In this document: in pieces, positions 1-9,087 of the stretch
Numbering within the stretch: position 1 is the first letter of the stretch
Layout: each line of letters opens with the position of its first letter
Virus record (IMG/VR): IMGVR_UViG_3300001680_000191
Span: 1 to 64,000 of that record
Reading direction: 5' to 3' (one strand)
DNA from: a virus
DNA: 64,000 bases
Made by a program: the position numbers and the translations under genes
Notes under the pieces: generated by a model
Told to the model about the DNA's origin: nothing
Database searches by the model: none
Seen by the model: the letters and a program-made list of their open reading frames with translations, nothing else

Positions 1-1
1 A

Positions 2-3000
2 TTTGTATCTCCAGGAGTTTTCATCAATGAGATTGATAATTCCTTTATACCAAGAAACGCTCCAGAGATTGGACCAGTAGTCGTTGGCCGCGCGCGCCGC
101 GGCCTGGCAATGACCCCCGTTAAGGTGGAATCATACTCAAAATTTGTTGAGATGTTTGGAGACACTGTAGCCGGCGGCGGAAATAGCGATATTTACCGCG
201 AGGGCAACTATACTTCCCCTATGTATGGTGGCTACGCTGCCAAGGCTTTCCTCCGCTCTAACGTCGCACCTGTTACTTACGTGCGACTTCTCGGACAACA
301 AACTGATGCAGGCCGAACTGCTGGTGGCGCCGCCGCCGCAGGTTGGGCTACAACGAATGCTGGACCTACGGCTGTCATGGGCACAACTGGCGGAGCATGG
401 GGACTTTGGGTCTTTCCATCCGCATCGGCAGCCCAGACCTCGGCCGGCGGCACTCTGCGCGGCATCATTTCTGGAGCGGCTGCAACAGCCTCTCTTGCTG
501 CTATTATTTATACACAGCAGGGCGTTCCTCTTCTGTCGGGTTCCCTATACGGGACCGAGTCCGCCACCGGCGGCACGACGGGTGAAGAAGGAAAAGCTGG
601 CGTTCAAGGAATTAACACTCTGATTAAGGCTAATTCTACAACAGGTCTTTTCACTCTTATTTATTCTGCCTCCGGAGTCAGCAAGAAAATTAAGTTCAAC
701 CTTAATGACTCTTCCGAAAACTACATTCGCAAGAAGCTTAATACGAATCCACAACTGGCGACCGCCGGCGATTTCTACCCGTCTGCTACCGAAGTTAACT
801 ACTTCTTAGGCGAGACTTTCGATCAGGATCTCCTTGATAAAGGTTTAGCCACCAACAAGAATGTGGTGGGAATGATTACTGCTATAGGATACAATACGTT
901 AACTGATTCTAAGACAAAAACAAGCGTCGATACAGATAACACACCAGCCCAAATGAAGCAAGTAGCTTCTACAGAGGGGCGTACAAGTTGGATCATTGGA
1001 CAGGATCTAGGAGCCGCAGACGAATATTATGCTCCAGGTATACAGAAGCTTTTCCGCCTCGTGGGCCGCGGCCATGGCGAATGGCTTATGGACAATGTTA
1101 AGATTTCAATTAGTAATGTTCGCCAATCTAACAGCTCCGTTAGCGATTACGGAACATTCTCGGTCATCCTTCGCGATATGAACGACTCAGATAATGATGT
1201 TGTTGTCCTTGAGCGTTATGACGAATGTACCCTCAACCCAGCTAGCCCCAACTTTGTCGCCCGAAAGATCGGCGATATGTATGTTAAGTGGGATGCCAAG
1301 GAGAAGAGACTCCGTCGCTATGGCGAATACGACAACAATTCCAAATTTGTGTATATTCAAATGAACGCCGACGTCGAAGCAGGCGCCATTGATGCAGTTA
1401 CACTTCCCTTTGGATATTTTGGTCCTCCAAAACTTCTGGATGTCTCCGGCGCCACATGCCGGCGCCTGGGGCTGAATACCGGTCCCGGCGGTACCTATGG
1501 CCACGGCACTAGCGATAGTGTCAATAGTGTGTCTGGAACCTACGTGTCATTTGCTGGCTCCGGTTCAACTTTTGGAGCCAACGGTTACACCCCCGGCGGT
1601 ACCGCCACGCCAGGCTTCTCGGTACCGGCAACAGGCTCTTGGCGCCAGGGCGGCGCCGCCTACGACCACGGCGGCGGACGTAGTCCAAGGCATGGAATGT
1701 CCATAGGTAGTGGTGCTCTTGATTACTTTGCTCTCAAAATGGAGTTCCCGAAGGCGCGCCTTAGATATTCAGCTTCTGCTGGAGGTCTTACTGACCCTCG
1801 AAATGCTTACTTCGGTATGCAAACATCTCGCGGAATAAACAGTACCATCTCAACCCCTGGGATTGGTGAAATGCACAGAATGTGGTCCAAAAACTGGCCG
1901 GATGATCCAACTGCACCAGCCACCGCAGGTGATATCGGTGCGCGCGGATATAACGGATGGGGGTATGTTTTCTCCTTGGACGATGTTATCTCAGGCTCAA
2001 CCGGTGTATTCTACTACGCTTCCGGCTCTCGTGCCCGAGAACAATCCTACACAACTGGTAGCTGGAAGGCTATTCTGGATGCTGGATACAACAAGTTTAC
2101 AGTACCACTTTGGGGTGCATTCGATGGCTGGGATATTACGAAACCAGATCCCGCATATAACAAGGGAATGACACCCGGATCGTCTACTGAGAACAATGAC
2201 TATATCTATCACACTTGGGCCCGCGCAATGGACACCGTTGCGGATCCCGAAGCAATAGATATGAACATGCTCTGTGCACCCGGACTTACGAACAACCAAT
2301 TAACCGAGAAAGCGATGGACATCTGCGCAGCACGCGGCGATGCTCTGGCTCTCATTGACTTAGCGAATGTATATTTGCCAACTCACGAGATCTACAAAAG
2401 CAATAAGGCAGACCGCCTTGCTTCAACTCCAACGCAGGCTGCTATCTCACTTCGAGATCGCAAGATTGATACGAGTTACGGCGCTACCTTCTATCCGTGG
2501 GTTCAGACCCGCGATGAGGGAACAGGTCGACTCCTCTGGATTCCGCCAACTGTCGCCATGATGGGCGTTCTTGCTAGCTCACAGAAGAAGTCGCAACTTT
2601 GGTTCGCTCCCGCAGGCTTTAACCGCGGCGGACTTACCGAGGGTGCAGCAGGACTTCCAGTTCTGAATGTGACCCAGCGATTAACTTCTAAGGAGCGCGA
2701 CATTCTATACGAAGCGCGCATCAATCCGATTGCGTCCTTCCCATCTACTGGAATTGTGGTCTTCGGACAGAAGACCCTCCAACAGCGCCAGTCTGCACTG
2801 GACAGAATCAACGTACGCCGCTTGGTGATTTACTTGAAGAAGCAAATCTCCATCATCTCGTCCAAGATTCTCTTCGAGCAGAACGTACAGGCCACTTGGA
2901 ACCGCTTCCGTTCGTTAGTCGAGCCATTCCTCGCAAACGTCAAGGTTACCTTTGGTATCACTGACTACAAGTTGATTCTCGACGAAACCACCACCACCCC

Positions 3001-3118
3001 TGACTTGATTGATCAGAACATCATGTATGCGAAGATTATGGTCAAGCCGGCACGTGCCATCGAGTTCATTGCGATTGACTTTGTTATCGCATCAACTGGA
3101 GCGTCTTTTGACGACTAA
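2..3118 (+). CDS. Tail sheath protein (gp18-like), 5' truncated by window edge
   Basis: Contractile sheath subunit that polymerises around the tail tube and contracts to drive infection. The frame is open from base 2 and reads FVSPGVFINEIDNS, a typical sheath N-terminus, so the ATG at 110 is internal and the true start lies left of the window. The C-terminal ~150 residues (R-R-L-V-I-Y-L-K-K then F-E-Q-N-V-Q-A-T-W) match the conserved inner sheath domain of T4 gp18. At least 1038 aa, against 659 in T4; the extra length is a Gly/Ser/Thr-rich middle (about residues 450-720), probably an outward-facing insertion. Tail tube gene follows after 46 bases. Confidence 0.92.
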   Translation, partial: FVSPGVFINEIDNSFIPRNAPEIGPVVVGRARRGLAMTPVKVESYSKFVEMFGDTVAGGGNSDIYREGNYTSPMYGGYAAKAFLRSNVAPVTYVRLLGQQTDAGRTAGGAAAAGWATTNAGPTAVMGTTGGAWGLWVFPSASAAQTSAGGTLRGIISGAAATASLAAIIYTQQGVPLLSGSLYGTESATGGTTGEEGKAGVQGINTLIKANSTTGLFTLIYSASGVSKKIKFNLNDSSENYIRKKLNTNPQLATAGDFYPSATEVNYFLGETFDQDLLDKGLATNKNVVGMITAIGYNTLTDSKTKTSVDTDNTPAQMKQVASTEGRTSWIIGQDLGAADEYYAPGIQKLFRLVGRGHGEWLMDNVKISISNVRQSNSSVSDYGTFSVILRDMNDSDNDVVVLERYDECTLNPASPNFVARKIGDMYVKWDAKEKRLRRYGEYDNNSKFVYIQMNADVEAGAIDAVTLPFGYFGPPKLLDVSGATCRRLGLNTGPGGTYGHGTSDSVNSVSGTYVSFAGSGSTFGANGYTPGGTATPGFSVPATGSWRQGGAAYDHGGGRSPRHGMSIGSGALDYFALKMEFPKARLRYSASAGGLTDPRNAYFGMQTSRGINSTISTPGIGEMHRMWSKNWPDDPTAPATAGDIGARGYNGWGYVFSLDDVISGSTGVFYYASGSRAREQSYTTGSWKAILDAGYNKFTVPLWGAFDGWDITKPDPAYNKGMTPGSSTENNDYIYHTWARAMDTVADPEAIDMNMLCAPGLTNNQLTEKAMDICAARGDALALIDLANVYLPTHEIYKSNKADRLASTPTQAAISLRDRKIDTSYGATFYPWVQTRDEGTGRLLWIPPTVAMMGVLASSQKKSQLWFAPAGFNRGGLTEGAAGLPVLNVTQRLTSKERDILYEARINPIASFPSTGIVVFGQKTLQQRQSALDRINVRRLVIYLKKQISIISSKILFEQNVQATWNRFRSLVEPFLANVKVTFGITDYKLILDETTTTPDLIDQNIMYAKIMVKPARAIEFIAIDFVIASTGASFDD

Positions 3119-3164
3119 TAAATTATGAACCAACTAGTTACAATATTAAGGGAGATTACTTAAA

Positions 3165-3758
3165 ATGCCATTCTGGTCAACAAACTTTGGAGAAGACACT
3201 TCACTGAAAGATCCAAAAAGATCTTTTAGATTTACAGTAGAATTCACGGGAATTCAGGATCCTATGGGGAATGGCGCCACACTTTGGTATGCAAAGTCAG
3301 TTCAAAAGCCCTCCTTCAGTATTAGTACTGCAGAGCACAAGTATCTAAACCATACTTTCCAATATCCTGGTTCTGTCACTTGGAACGAGACGGCAATTAC
3401 GCTTGTCGACCCAGTAAACCCAGATATGACTGCAACCCTTTCTGATATTGTGGTACAATCAGGGTATTCACCACCTACCGATGCTACTGCAGAACAAATG
3501 GGTACCATGTCTAAGGCTAAAGCCGCCGGCGCACTTGGAACAGTCTACATTACACAGATTGACTCCGATGGCAAGCCGCTTGAAACCTGGACACTGTGGA
3601 ATGCTTTCATTACAGATCTTAAGTTCGGCGATCTTTCCTATGGCGAAGATGAGTTGACTGAGTTGAGCGTTACACTTAAATATGATTGGGCCCGTGTCGA
3701 AACAGCGAATGCTTCTGCAGCAGTTGCTGGTGGCGGAAACGAATTCTTCGGTGTATAA
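3165..3758 (+). CDS. Tail tube protein (gp19-like)
   Basis: 197-aa protein, close to T4 gp19 (163 aa) in size, directly after the sheath gene as in T4-like phages. It begins MPFWSTNFGEDTSLKDPKR and carries the family pattern F-R-F-T-V-E-F near residue 20 and A-K-S-V-Q-K-P-S-F near residue 45, typical of tube proteins ('R-F-x-V, K-x-x-x-P'). It forms the hexameric rings of the inner tube. A GGGAG ribosome site lies before the ATG. Position and motif agree, so the call is firm; no unusual features seen. Confidence 0.88.
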   Translation: MPFWSTNFGEDTSLKDPKRSFRFTVEFTGIQDPMGNGATLWYAKSVQKPSFSISTAEHKYLNHTFQYPGSVTWNETAITLVDPVNPDMTATLSDIVVQSGYSPPTDATAEQMGTMSKAKAAGALGTVYITQIDSDGKPLETWTLWNAFITDLKFGDLSYGEDELTELSVTLKYDWARVETANASAAVAGGGNEFFGV

Positions 3759-3789
3759 AACAGACAATCCATAATTTGAGAGGTGTATA

Positions 3790-4653
3790 TTGTCAAGAAA
3801 TAGAGAACGTGTTGGCGGCACAAAGCAAACACATGCTGATCCGCCCGTTCCACAAGTAGCAGAAGGGGCGCAGGAATCACCCTTTTCCTTCGTTGTTCCT
3901 ACAGAGTTTGTGGATCTACCATCTGAGGGGCGCTTTTATGTGGAGGGTCACCCCCTGCATAACGAGTCCACCATTGAAATCAAGCAGATGACTGCGAAAG
4001 AGGAAGATATTCTGACTTCGAGATCTTTGCTTAAAAAGGGAATTGCCCTCGATAGGGTTTTGCGTAACGTTATTGTTGATAAGCGCATTGAAGTCAGTAG
4101 TCTTCTTATTGGAGATAAAAACGCAATTGTTGTTGCAACCCGTGTTTCGGGCTATGGCAACGAGTACACAACCAATGTTACGTGCCCTGCATGCGGCGTT
4201 AATCAAGAGTTTATGTTTGATTTGAATGAGTGTGAAGCAAAGGATACGGCTGATGAAGCTAAAGATGCTGGCGTAGTCGATAACGGGGACGGTACGTTTA
4301 ACGTTGCTCTTCCTCGCACTGAGATAGACATTACCTTTGGTTTAATGACCGGCCGCGAAGAGAAGAGACTTTTAAAGCTTCTCGAAAGCTCAAAGCGCTC
4401 GAAGGACGGAGAACACAATATTACCCAACAGCTTAAAACAATTATCGCACAGGTCAATGGTGATGACGATCCTAAACTCATTTCTTATGTAGTTGAAAAC
4501 CTTCCATCGCTTGACTCTCGATATCTGCGAAACGCATACAAAGCCACTAATCCGGACCTGGATCTGACACAAGAGTTTGCATGCTCTGAGTGCGATCACG
4601 AACAGGAAATGGAGGTGCCGTTGACAGCGGACTTTTTTTGGCCTGACCGATGA
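3790..4653 (+). CDS. Tail assembly chaperone / baseplate hub protein (T4 gp26-like)
   Basis: 287 aa with TTG start preceded by GAGAGG. Contains F-V-x-L-P-S-x-G-x-F-Y (residues ~37-46) and M-T-A-K-E-E-D-I-L-T, hallmarks of the T4 gp26 'base plate protein' family, and ends in F-F-W-P-D-R. Two Cys pairs (C-P-A-C near 135 and C-S-E-C near 271) probably bind zinc. Located between tube and tape-measure genes, the usual place of chaperones that hold the tape measure before tube polymerisation. The 3' end contains a T7 run that could shift ribosomes into the next frame. The name gp26 is family knowledge; the chaperone role is inference from position. Confidence 0.75.
   Translation: MSRNRERVGGTKQTHADPPVPQVAEGAQESPFSFVVPTEFVDLPSEGRFYVEGHPLHNESTIEIKQMTAKEEDILTSRSLLKKGIALDRVLRNVIVDKRIEVSSLLIGDKNAIVVATRVSGYGNEYTTNVTCPACGVNQEFMFDLNECEAKDTADEAKDAGVVDNGDGTFNVALPRTEIDITFGLMTGREEKRLLKLLESSKRSKDGEHNITQQLKTIIAQVNGDDDPKLISYVVENLPSLDSRYLRNAYKATNPDLDLTQEFACSECDHEQEMEVPLTADFFWPDR
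4633..4639 (+). promoter_or_regulatory. Candidate +1 (or -2) programmed frameshift site
   Basis: Seven T residues in the codons GAC TTT TTT TGG near the end of the gp26-like gene. A +1 slip of the P-site TTT re-pairs perfectly with TTT and continues as F-F-G-L-T-D-E-Y-M straight into the downstream small frame, which is open from 4625. Tail-assembly chaperones of many phages use such a shift; whether it happens here is untested. Confidence 0.45.
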
Positions 4654-4657
4654 GTAT

Positions 4658-4888
4658 ATGCGAAACGTCTATGAGCAGTTCTTCTTCCTAAAATACGCCG
4701 GCGGATGGTCGCTTACTGAATCCTATAATTTGCCCGTTGGGCTTAGACTGTGGTTCACAGAACGCTTGGCAAGGCAGATCGAAGACGAAAATGCAGCCAT
4801 GAAAGATTCACAACGAGGCGGATCTTCAAGCCAGACGTTGTCATCGCATAACCAGCCCAAAGGCATGAATGCCCCCAAGAAAAGGTAA
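4658..4888 (+). CDS. Second tail chaperone frame (gp51-like or frameshift extension)
   Basis: 76 aa from the first ATG, but the frame is open back to 4625 and the upstream codons (F-G-L-T-D-E-Y) read as natural coding sequence. Residues such as F-F-F-L-K-Y-A-G-G-W-S-L and Y-N-L-P-V-G-L-R-L-W-F resemble the second chaperone of T4-like tails. The ATG at 4658 has no clear Shine-Dalgarno and starts 4 bases after the previous stop, so the product may be made by translational coupling or by frameshifting at the T7 run. The C-terminal third is polar and low complexity. It ends inside a terminator hairpin. Confidence 0.6.
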   Translation: MRNVYEQFFFLKYAGGWSLTESYNLPVGLRLWFTERLARQIEDENAAMKDSQRGGSSSQTLSSHNQPKGMNAPKKR

Positions 4889-4912
4889 GAGATAGAACTC
4901 TTGCCTTTTTTG
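4884..4912 (+). terminator. Rho-independent terminator between chaperones and tape measure
   Basis: AGGTAAGAG pairs with CTCTTGCCT (9 bp with one G-U) around a 6-base loop, followed by six T. It overlaps the stop codon of the preceding gene and lies 37 bases before the tape-measure start, so it may lower tape-measure expression relative to the chaperones. Confidence 0.75.
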
Positions 4913-4948
4913 TATTCATACTAATTATTCTATAGCGAGGTAATCACT

Positions 4949-7573
4949 TTGGCAGACGACGGAAAAAGCGCAGCGGACCTAGCGGCAGAAAATGAGCTTA
5001 TCCGCGAAGGTATTGCCCTCAACGAAAAAAACCTAAAGATCGTCAAGGAGATTCGCAAGGACCAAGAAGATGCAGCCGCCCACGAGGCGAAACGCCTGCA
5101 GGAAAGAACAGCCGACCAGAAAAAGTCAATCGGCGCCCAAAATGAGGCTTTGAAACAGCAGGAGGCGGAGCTTACCCTCCTTGAGAAGAAGAATGTTTCG
5201 ATGTTTAATTTTTTGAAGAAGACGGAACACCACGAAAAAATAGCTCAGGATAGGATTGCTCTTCTGCAAGATAGCTTGAGTCTAGATGAGAAGAGACTAG
5301 CGCTCGCAACAAAAGATAAATCCGTTTCCCAAGAGACGCTTAAGGGTATGGTTAGCAAACTAAAGCAAAATAAAAGAAACATCAAGACCGAAAAAGAAAA
5401 CTTAGAAAACGGACTCAAAGGTATTGAGCAAGGCAAATCGATGCTTAAAAACTTGGGCGCCCAAGCACTCGGGCAGTCCAAAATTGGTTCTGCAATTCTG
5501 AAGGGCGGAAAAGGACTACACAGCATGTGGAAATTGGCCGGCAATCTGACGAAAGCCCTCCGAGCCGGCGCGGTCTCCGCCTCGATGCTGACCGCTGCAC
5601 TCGGCATTGGTATTATTCTGTTGGTGGTGGCCGCCATCGCGAAACTCATCGAATTCACCATCATGCTCGCAGTAAAAACCAGAGATGCTACAGTAGCCTT
5701 TCAACGATCCACCGGTGCAGCCGCAAAATTCGGCAAAGCGATACCAGACTTAGAGTACAATATGCGCGCAGTAGGTGTTTCCATGGAAGAGGCGACTGCA
5801 GCGCAGGGAGCGCTTTACAAGAGCACAACTGACTATACGATGGCTTCAGGAAAAGCTCGCGATGATCTTTACAAAACAACCGCCCTCATGGGTGAGTTTG
5901 GTGTAAGTGTAGAAACCTCCGCTAAAATCGCGCAAGCAGCTACCAAGGGGCTGGGAATAGGTATCGGTGGTGCAGACGAACTTCTGTTAGGGCTATCTGC
6001 CCACGCATCCGATATCGGCGTGCCAATCAGCAAGATGATGGAAGACTTTGCCGCTAGCGCAGACGAGCTTAAGCGTTTTGGCAGCGACGGCGAAAGAGTG
6101 TTTAAGAGACTTGCGATGGTTTCCAAGGTTACGGGAATGGAGATCGGTCGTATTCTTGCAATCACAGAGAAATTTGACACCTTCGAAGGCGCCGCAAAAC
6201 AAGCCGGTATGCTGAATGCAGCAATTGGTGGTAATATGGTTAATGCGATGGATCTTATGATGACGACCGATCCTGTCGAGCGCTTTAGCATGATCAAGGA
6301 CAGCATTATGGACACCGTTGGATCCTTTAACGAGATGAGTTATTATCAGAAGAAATTCTATGCGAATGCCGCAGGCTTGAAAGATGTGGGTGAATTGGCG
6401 GCGATGATGTCCGGAGACTTTAACGCATTAGATGGAAGTATTGGACAGACATCAAAAGACTTTGAAAAGCAACGAGCAAAGGCTAAAAACTGGCAATCCA
6501 CAATGGACCTTCTTAAAAATACGTTAGCCTCCTTTCTCCCCACAATGAAAAAAATGCAGAAGCCACTTCAGGATATGTTGGAGGCTTTTGCTAAGGGCGA
6601 AGGGCCGCTGCAAAAATTAGGAGATAGCTTTGCATTACTTATGGAGACTGCAATGTTGCCGGGCATGAAAGCCCTCCCGGAGAAAATTATATATTTTGTT
6701 GACAAGCTTGGCGAGCTTTCGGATTGGTTTAAAGAAAACAAGGACATGATTATAATGGCTGGTAAAGCCATGATGTACGTCATGATCGGCATCGGCGCGG
6801 CCCTGGCGCTCGTGTACGCCCCCATTGGGTTGCTCGTCTACGCTCTCACCCATCTTGTCCTGTGGCTTGGAGAGGTTATGGGAATCGTCAAAAAGAAAAA
6901 TTCCCCGAGCTTCCTGGATCTCTTTACAGGAGGGATGCTAGCAAAAAGCTTAAAAACCGCAGCGTCAGCATTTAAGCTTTTAATGTCTCCAATTATAATG
7001 CTTGGTAACCTACTTGGTAAACTCGGACACTTGTTCGCAGAAACCTTCAATTTCGACGGCATTAAGGATAATGTAAGCAAGTTTGTTAAGTGGCTCCCGG
7101 GCGAATGGGCTGAGTCGGTAACGGGTATCAAAACAGAAATGGAAATATCCTCACCATCCGAAAAGATGATGCGAGAGGTTATCGATCCGACATTCGTGCA
7201 ACCGATGCAGTCAGTAGCCGCCAAGATGCCGGCTCTCGTCGACGAGGTTTATGCGGGTGTTCCCGACCAAGCCGGCGTCACTCTTGGTCGCCTGAAAGCC
7301 GGACAGGTCTCCATGGACGAATTAAAGGCTGACGCAGCAGAACGTGTCCGAAGCGCGATGACTCCGTTAGCAGATATGTTCGGCGCCACCGGACTACTCG
7401 ATCAAGTAGCTAGTGCTATGGGCACCACTACCGCCGGCGCAGGAGGCGGTCCACAAACAACTCAAGTAAGTATTCCGATCAGTATTGGCAAGGACCAACT
7501 AGGTACAGTAGTAACCGAGATAGTAGACGGTCGACTGGGCGCTGTTAGCTACCAAGGTATGGCCGGCCATTGA
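4949..7573 (+). CDS. Tail tape measure protein
   Basis: 874 aa, TTG start after GCGAGG. The layout is typical: an N-terminal coiled coil rich in K/E/Q (residues ~15-160), a hydrophobic segment near 205-245 (G-I-G-I-I-L-L-V-V-A-A-I), an Ala/Gly-rich helical middle, a second hydrophobic stretch near 610-650 (M-Y-V-M-I-G-I-G-A-A-L-A-L) and a soluble C-terminus. It sets tail length and probably helps DNA pass the inner membrane. It lies after tube and chaperone genes and before baseplate genes, which supports the call. No peptidoglycan hydrolase motif was seen. Confidence 0.82.
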   Translation: MADDGKSAADLAAENELIREGIALNEKNLKIVKEIRKDQEDAAAHEAKRLQERTADQKKSIGAQNEALKQQEAELTLLEKKNVSMFNFLKKTEHHEKIAQDRIALLQDSLSLDEKRLALATKDKSVSQETLKGMVSKLKQNKRNIKTEKENLENGLKGIEQGKSMLKNLGAQALGQSKIGSAILKGGKGLHSMWKLAGNLTKALRAGAVSASMLTAALGIGIILLVVAAIAKLIEFTIMLAVKTRDATVAFQRSTGAAAKFGKAIPDLEYNMRAVGVSMEEATAAQGALYKSTTDYTMASGKARDDLYKTTALMGEFGVSVETSAKIAQAATKGLGIGIGGADELLLGLSAHASDIGVPISKMMEDFAASADELKRFGSDGERVFKRLAMVSKVTGMEIGRILAITEKFDTFEGAAKQAGMLNAAIGGNMVNAMDLMMTTDPVERFSMIKDSIMDTVGSFNEMSYYQKKFYANAAGLKDVGELAAMMSGDFNALDGSIGQTSKDFEKQRAKAKNWQSTMDLLKNTLASFLPTMKKMQKPLQDMLEAFAKGEGPLQKLGDSFALLMETAMLPGMKALPEKIIYFVDKLGELSDWFKENKDMIIMAGKAMMYVMIGIGAALALVYAPIGLLVYALTHLVLWLGEVMGIVKKKNSPSFLDLFTGGMLAKSLKTAASAFKLLMSPIIMLGNLLGKLGHLFAETFNFDGIKDNVSKFVKWLPGEWAESVTGIKTEMEISSPSEKMMREVIDPTFVQPMQSVAAKMPALVDEVYAGVPDQAGVTLGRLKAGQVSMDELKADAAERVRSAMTPLADMFGATGLLDQVASAMGTTTAGAGGGPQTTQVSIPISIGKDQLGTVVTEIVDGRLGAVSYQGMAGH

Positions 7574-7604
7574 CCGGTATATAATTTAAAAGGAAACAGT
7601 ACAA

Positions 7605-8738
7605 ATGGCAGACTGGCAAAACTGGACAGATCAATTTAGAAGCGGAAAATATGGCAAGACCACAACTGGTGTCAAGGGCACTGGTATGCCTGTTATCGAG
7701 GTCGATCCGTCTGATGCTTATGCGAGTTCTGATGGTATCCGAGGGATGCAATTGTCATTCTTCCACGTCCCGAGCCAAAAGGCTGTATATTTCAAAGCCT
7801 TCATTGTCGCCTATAACGAAACGTTTAATAGCGATTGGGCATCAGATACAGTATATGGACGCACCGATCCAATTTACATGTTTAAAGGCACCCAACGCCA
7901 GATCTCGTTAAACTTTAAAGTACCCGCATTCTCAGAAGGCGAAGCATACGAAAACTTAGGCAGAGTACAGAAATTAACTCAGTACTTATATCCTACGTAT
8001 ATCGACGACGAAGGCGGCGGACGAATCATTGGGCAGTCGCCTCTTGTTCGCATGAAAGTAATGAACTTGGCACAACTTGGGCCGGCCAGCGGTGACCCCT
8101 ACGGCCGTTCCCACGCGCTGTGGGCACAGAATCACCACGTCATAGCCCGTACCATGAGCGGCTCAGCCCTTTTCGACCAATATAAGTCCACCAATATAGC
8201 CAATCAAGGTATACTTGGTGTAATTTCATCGGTTCAGATAGACCATAACTTGGAAAAAGAAGGTGTTCTGGAAAAAGGCTTTAATACTGTTTTGCCCAAA
8301 TTGATTGATGTATCGGTAACCTTTAATTGCATTCATGAACAAACCATCGGCTTCGACTCCTCTGGTAATGAACTAGCACCCGGGTTTCCATACAATGTGG
8401 TCTTGGAGGAGCCCTGGGACACCGGATCCGAGAGCCTGTCATTTGACATGAAAGCAACGCTCGCTGAAAAAGCACGTGAAATGCGCGATGTACGACAGCA
8501 GCAGCTTGACGACGCAGAGGCACGTTATGGCGGCATGTTTGGAACATCTGGTCCATTTGGTATAGGTCGAGGGCGTTTAGGGAGTGATTTAAGCGCACTC
8601 AAAGACGGAGATCTCAATGCATATGAAGAGTCTGCACTAAGAGGCAACTATGCAGAAAAGGAGTGGTCCGAAATAGAACGCAGAGCCGGCCTTGGCGCCA
8701 TACCCGCCGACGACGGCTTTGCGGGCTGGGACAAATAA
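7605..8738 (+). CDS. Baseplate/tail tube-end structural protein (gp48/gp54 candidate)
   Basis: 377 aa, start preceded by AAAGGAAA. Residues ~85-120 (Y-G-R-T-D-P-I-Y-M-F-K then R-Q-I-S-L-N-F-K-V-P-A) look like the beta strands of a tube-like fold, and the order tape measure - this gene - LysM protein is that of tube initiator/cap proteins in myoviruses. The C-terminal 100 residues are charged and Gly-rich. The assignment rests mainly on position; another baseplate component is equally possible. The next gene starts 9 bases later, so they are probably co-translated. Confidence 0.5.
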   Translation: MADWQNWTDQFRSGKYGKTTTGVKGTGMPVIEVDPSDAYASSDGIRGMQLSFFHVPSQKAVYFKAFIVAYNETFNSDWASDTVYGRTDPIYMFKGTQRQISLNFKVPAFSEGEAYENLGRVQKLTQYLYPTYIDDEGGGRIIGQSPLVRMKVMNLAQLGPASGDPYGRSHALWAQNHHVIARTMSGSALFDQYKSTNIANQGILGVISSVQIDHNLEKEGVLEKGFNTVLPKLIDVSVTFNCIHEQTIGFDSSGNELAPGFPYNVVLEEPWDTGSESLSFDMKATLAEKAREMRDVRQQQLDDAEARYGGMFGTSGPFGIGRGRLGSDLSALKDGDLNAYEESALRGNYAEKEWSEIERRAGLGAIPADDGFAGWDK

Positions 8739-8747
8739 GGATAAACT

Positions 8748-9086
8748 ATGGGAAGATATCAAGACACAAGGCGCCTTATTAATGCTAGCGATTATTACTC
8801 ATTTTTGCGCAAGAAAAGAAACGATAAGAAGCGCATAATCCAGTACGCCACACCTCGACTGATTAACCCGGGCGTCAATGCCCGCGCAAGTTTAACGACT
8901 AACGCCTACATTTGGAAGTATGGTGATCGGTTTTACCAGATGGCCCATCAATACTATGGAGACTCTCGCCTATGGTGGATCATTGCATGGTATAATGGAA
9001 CACCGACGGAAGCAGACATCTTCCCAGGGGATCAAATTAGCATTCCGGTCAATGCCTCCAGCGTATTGGAAATTTTAGGACTATAA
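8748..9086 (+). CDS. LysM-domain baseplate wedge protein (gp53-like)
   Basis: 112 aa. The second half has a LysM-like pattern: Y-G-D-R-F-Y-Q-M-A-H-Q-Y-Y-G-D then W-W-I-I-A-W-Y-N and P-G-D-Q-I-S-I-P. T4 gp53 has a LysM-like fold and comparable small LysM proteins (gpX type) sit at the baseplate of other contractile tails. The N-terminus is basic (R-K-K-R-N-D-K-K-R). It is one base from the next gene's start, so tightly coupled to the large baseplate gene that follows. Confidence 0.7.
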   Translation: MGRYQDTRRLINASDYYSFLRKKRNDKKRIIQYATPRLINPGVNARASLTTNAYIWKYGDRFYQMAHQYYGDSRLWWIIAWYNGTPTEADIFPGDQISIPVNASSVLEILGL

Positions 9087-9087
9087 T

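Noticed and set aside
110-3118. ATG 110 as start of the sheath gene
   Set aside because: The same frame is open to base 2 and encodes a typical sheath N-terminus, so the gene is cut by the window edge.
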